Assembly: GCA_905147135.1 (NCBI GenBank)
Contig: LR990052.1
Location: 15,252,200-15,316,199, forward strand
DNA length: 64,000 nt
From: Blastobasis lacticolella
Lineage: Eukaryota > Arthropoda > Insecta > Lepidoptera > Blastobasidae
Reading direction: 5' to 3'
The notes below the pieces were generated by a model. The model was not told the DNA's origin. It worked only from the letters and a program-made list of their open reading frames with translations, and did no database searches. This document shows positions 59,857 through 64,000 of this stretch, one piece after another. The stretch's first letter is position 1, and each line of letters starts with the position of its first letter. Position numbers and translations under genes: made by a program.

Positions 59857-62800
59857 CTGTAACAAAACAAATTGGAAATGTTAGCAATAACATACCAGCG
59901 ACCGACTCATGCTTTGCACACGTATAACCACAACTATAGCGGGGGGACAAGGTGCATTGGCTCTCACTGGGGGAGACATTGTCTAGTATAGGCTGATGAC
60001 GATGAATTATAACTGAACTATACTATTAGTGAATCCCACGTTTCAATCGCTAATTTTGTATAGCTTAGAAGAACTAAACAAACAGAAATGAATAGCGCAT
60101 TTAGAGAAGATGTATCGCGTACTACATAAGAGACATATGCTAGAGATCACACTGCTAGAGAAATAGCTGAAGATTCTTCAGAATATACTATAATGACCAG
60201 ATTATAAAAGTGAGTTATAAAAGAAAATTGGCGCAAACACAAAAAGTACACACAATGTACAAAATTTAATGGCTCCGCAATTTCAACAAAAACAACGATG
60301 TAATAGCAATAGTATGTTGTGAAAATAGAAACGATATGTCATTATAACAACGTCAGGTCTAGCTCGAATTACGTGAATACCTAAGTGAGTACCTTATTAC
60401 GCATATTCAAGTACTTTTGGCGAAATACGGTTACGTTGCGGTGACGGACGGAGGGGTTTTGATTAGTCCAATAACATAGGAGTTGTGAGTTTTACTATAT
60501 CGTTGTCAATATGGTAAAGGCACATTTGCCTATTGATAAGGAAAACTTGCGGATGATATATTAGTAAAAATACAGGTAAGGTTGTAAATAAACCATAGCT
60601 CTTTGGGTGAGACCCGTGACAGCCACTGGGCTTGGTTGCTCAAAATACAAGTACAGACGACGGAACCACCGATGATGGCGACGCCGTACCCAGTTCTTGC
60701 TGATATGATCTACATACACCCTTGCAGAAGGAACTTGCAGGAACGGGGTAAGGTTGTAAATAAACCTTCTAATTGAGAAAAGTGGGTGGAATTGTTCTGC
60801 GATATATGGAGGATATACGTATTGCAAAACAATACATTGAATAATGAGGAACCTCCTACCCTAGTGTTTGAATGGTAATGACTATACACACACTACAGTA
60901 GACCAAATGCTGTTTGCTCTGTAATTAACAATTTCCACAATATAAATAGAACAGTCTTGTGAGCCGATTGGCATCCCGTGACGGTATATTATTATTAGAA
61001 AGAAAGTGAAGTTTTTTCAGTGCTACATCGTAAATTTATTTAATGGCTAATTTTATACGTAACAAAATTAGTACATAGTACTGAAAGGCCATCAGCATAA
61101 AGTCACTCGTCACAACGCGCGTTTGATGCCTTTGACGCTGGTTTTTTGTGGAGCCTATTACTTAAATAGACTTTTCTCATTTACATATTTAAAGCAAGAA
61201 AATAAATGAATTCATTTTAGGTAGTTTAACGAAATTACTTAGAAATAGATTATTCAATAGACTTATTTATTACTTTATCAATTATGTCCTAGATAGAGCA
61301 CCATACTTCCGTCATGTATAACATATATTGGAATAGATAAAGGGAAGACACAAAACCACAAAAATAAACAACAGGCCTTATCGTCTATTGCGGATTCTTC
61401 CAGAGAAAATTGATTTAAAGTACTTTGCAAAAATATTAACCACGGTTTTGCTCTAAAAGAGAACTTTTCTCTACTGAGGACCAACCCGATACCTACTGAA
61501 CGCATAAAGCGTAAAACTAAGTAAGCACGCAAGCAAAGTTATGAGAGACATCGCATTTACATTTTATGGAATCTGTGCTCTGACCGGGGTGACCTGTCGA
61601 CTTTCAAGAAGCCCAGCTTCGAAATCTTTGGGTGCCGTCGAGTCGCATCGCAGTCTCTTATACTAGGGGCACATAATACTGAACTAAACGGACAATTTGT
61701 GACATATCGACTGACACGTGTTGTGCAACTTTTCCGTATCGAACAATGTCGAAGAGATTCCTTCGGGGTCAGAATGTTGAATTCCTAAAAGGTTGAATTT
61801 GCAAAATCTATTAACTTTGAACTTAACCAGTTTCTACCATAATTGTGGTGTTAACGTTGGCTAACGGCCTTTGCCCCACCACTCATTACCACCGCTACAA
61901 CTCCTGGATCTACAGCGGCGACCACACACAGGTCCTCAGTTTTGATACTCAGGCGCAACCGACGACAAGCTAATACTGTCTTGGAACCCGCAACAAATTG
62001 AATTAAGAAGTAACAGGTAGGAGTAGGAACGATAGTTATTCCGACTTCTGTTCTATTAAAGGCTAACTAGCATGCTGTGAATTGAAATTGAACGTTACAT
62101 CCTGATGTTTCGATACACTTTCCTACAACCGTCACTGTCCACGCGTACAGTGGGCGTTTGCATGATTGACGCTTACAACGTCCAGTGAAGACGCTTTGTA
62201 CTGCCAAACACTTGTTTACCTTACAATTTAAAGTAAAACCGTGAAGGTTGAAAGTGAAAAGTCAAGAATAGTAGACAGATGATGACAGCCCAGAGAAGTA
62301 GGTATCTAAATAAAAAACAATGAGTAGCTATTTACTCGCTCCTTCAAGTAATTTATAAGGAAGTCTGCTAGTTCTAGAGATAGTATTAGTTCTATGTATC
62401 ACATTGATACTCAGTCCAATCGAAAGGTTAAAAGATGGGTCAACGTTTTCTCAGTAAGTTGGTGGTTTATCTCCTCGCATCTATACTATTTATCAAACTG
62501 TATAAAAGCTGAGTCTGTTTATTGAAAATATTTCAGAAAAAATTGTCGAGTTAGGATTCTGGAACGTAACTATGCCGAAAAATGTTTTATTTTTGTCTGT
62601 CTGTCTACTGACCGGATTTTGATTTGGTTACGATAGTTTGGTAGCTTGAAGTCCACGGTACAATCTAAGCCATGTTTCATCTAATTTAGGTAGGTACAAC
62701 CAGAGATAAAGCTTGGTCACCCCATAGGACAAGCACTCATACAATATGAGGGTCATTGAAAATGGTAACGCGGGCAAAAACTAAACTGTCATAAAAACTA

Positions 62801-64000
62801 TTTCCACGCGGACGAAGTCGCGGGCAAAAGGTATCTATTAGTTGTTACATAGAAATATTACGCTATTATATTATTTAGAGGTGCTATTGGGCATCTACCT
62901 AACAAGATCACCCTTCCACTCATAACAAAGTGATATATGTCGAAAAAAAAAGACAGATGGCAGTTGATAAAAAAAAAAAAACGCGGGAATCAACATAAAA
63001 AACGATTAAAAACGGGACAAGTATGTTGTAGTGTATAAAGGTTTTACTTTTTAGTACTAAACGAAGATTGTTGTTTTTTTTATTTTATCCTATTATATTA
63101 CCATACAGAACATTGTTAATAGAACCATTTATTGGGATAATTACGCGATGTTAATGGAATTCAATTATTTTATTTATTCAGTTAGAAAATTGCTTGTCTG
63201 CCTATTCCGTAGGTAATTTTAATGATTGAGACCATGACACAGGTATTGCAAATCAGCAACTAGGTACTCGCAAATTCGCCGGATGGAGGAAAAATAAATA
63301 TCATGATTTTAAATTGTCTATTAAAACCTAGCGGACCGTTGAAAATTGTCTATTATGGCGAACTTGGTACATTTTTACAACTTGTTTGGAATATTTCCAT
63401 TCGCAAGTTATCATCGGTTTTTTCGCGTTATTTGTGTTTACGTAAACCAAGGCCGCTTGGGATGAGACACGAAGCGAAAAGAGAACAAATAAATGAGATT
63501 AGGGATTTGTTCTCTCATAAAATTGGATTATGTTACACGTTTTTTGTGTCACTTTACTGGCGTCGCCATTCAAGCATAATTAATTAATATGTTTTTATAT
63601 CCACTCTGGGGCAATGAATGTTCAGCCGCCTGCTGACGTTAAAAGCCACGATCCTGATACATGTCTTTTGCCATATCATATTCATAAATCTTCCTTATAC
63701 ATTCATGCCGGCTGCGTATTCATACATCTTCATCATACATTTTGCCACCTCATGGTACCTACTTCTGAGGAGTTGCCCTTCACCGGAGGATGTCATATTT
63801 GATCAGTATACGTCCTCCGGTTCCCGGTTTCACTCATCCTCAATCGATCTTAGCATGGCTCTTCTTAGTCACCTCACCACATCATCATTCCGCTTACCTT
63901 ATTTATAATTAAAACGAAATATATGAAATATGTTGACTCATAAAATGTGGCTTCGGTCCAAGAGGTGCATAATTCGTTTCCCCCGGATTTATTTGCATCT
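59857..64000. other. Upstream Ttd14 intron, unassigned
   Basis: I searched both strands for the missing P-loop exon (GGPCGGKT-like) and found none. A scrap with CACGCGGACGAAGTCGCGGG near 62810 belongs to a common lepidopteran repeat. The rest is AT-rich with no recognisable gene. Confidence 0.45.

Noticed and set aside
59651..59950. Alternative Ttd14 start at the upstream Met in the 59.7-59.9-kb frame
   Set aside because: A clean acceptor (TTTGTTACAG) precedes AIKFQENLL, and the family needs a P-loop domain before this point.

Overview
The window looks like a piece of a moth or butterfly (Lepidoptera) nuclear genome. This is inferred from the AT-rich introns, the intron-rich insect gene models, tRNA-derived SINEs with (ATTT)n tails, RTE-type LINE fragments, Helitron-like pieces ending in CTAG, and many short inverted-repeat elements. 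No species is claimed.

Layout. (1) 2236-8884 (+): ten-exon gene for a DONSON/humpty dumpty protein, the replisome assembly factor. (2) 33245 down to about 9381 (-): the Mi-2/CHD4-type NuRD chromatin-remodelling ATPase. Eighteen exons are placed with consistent phase, plus an uncertain last exon. Genes 1 and 2 converge, and their poly(A) signals lie about 110 bp apart. (3) 33.3-40.7 kb: intergenic repeat land. It holds a SINE, a 407-bp TAA-flanked MITE, and a dead RTE-type LINE split by a 1,717-bp TA-flanked DNA element. (4) 40722-42161 (+): a small four-exon gene for a CCCH zinc-finger protein. (5) 42.2-48.1 kb: Helitron-like sequence, decayed LINEs in both orientations, a SINE and two inverted-repeat structures. 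(6) 59856 down to 48154 (-): the 3' five exons of a Ttd14 (TRPL translocation defect 14) P-loop protein gene. Its first exon(s), with the P-loop, are not seen and probably lie beyond base 64000.

The four genes have unrelated jobs (replication, chromatin, probable RNA binding, nucleotide-binding trafficking factor), and I see no operon-like or pathway relation between them. I found no convincing new molecular system. The most unusual points are: the nested transposon whose removal restores the LINE reading frame exactly; a tandem copy of the end of the second Mi-2 chromodomain exon that stays open with a splice donor; the ambiguous Mi-2 C-terminal splicing; the single 3.48-kb exon holding the whole Mi-2 motor; and four perfect or near-perfect short-loop hairpins.

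Exon coordinates were derived by hand from splice sites, phase and protein resemblance. UTR limits and transcription starts are not determined.
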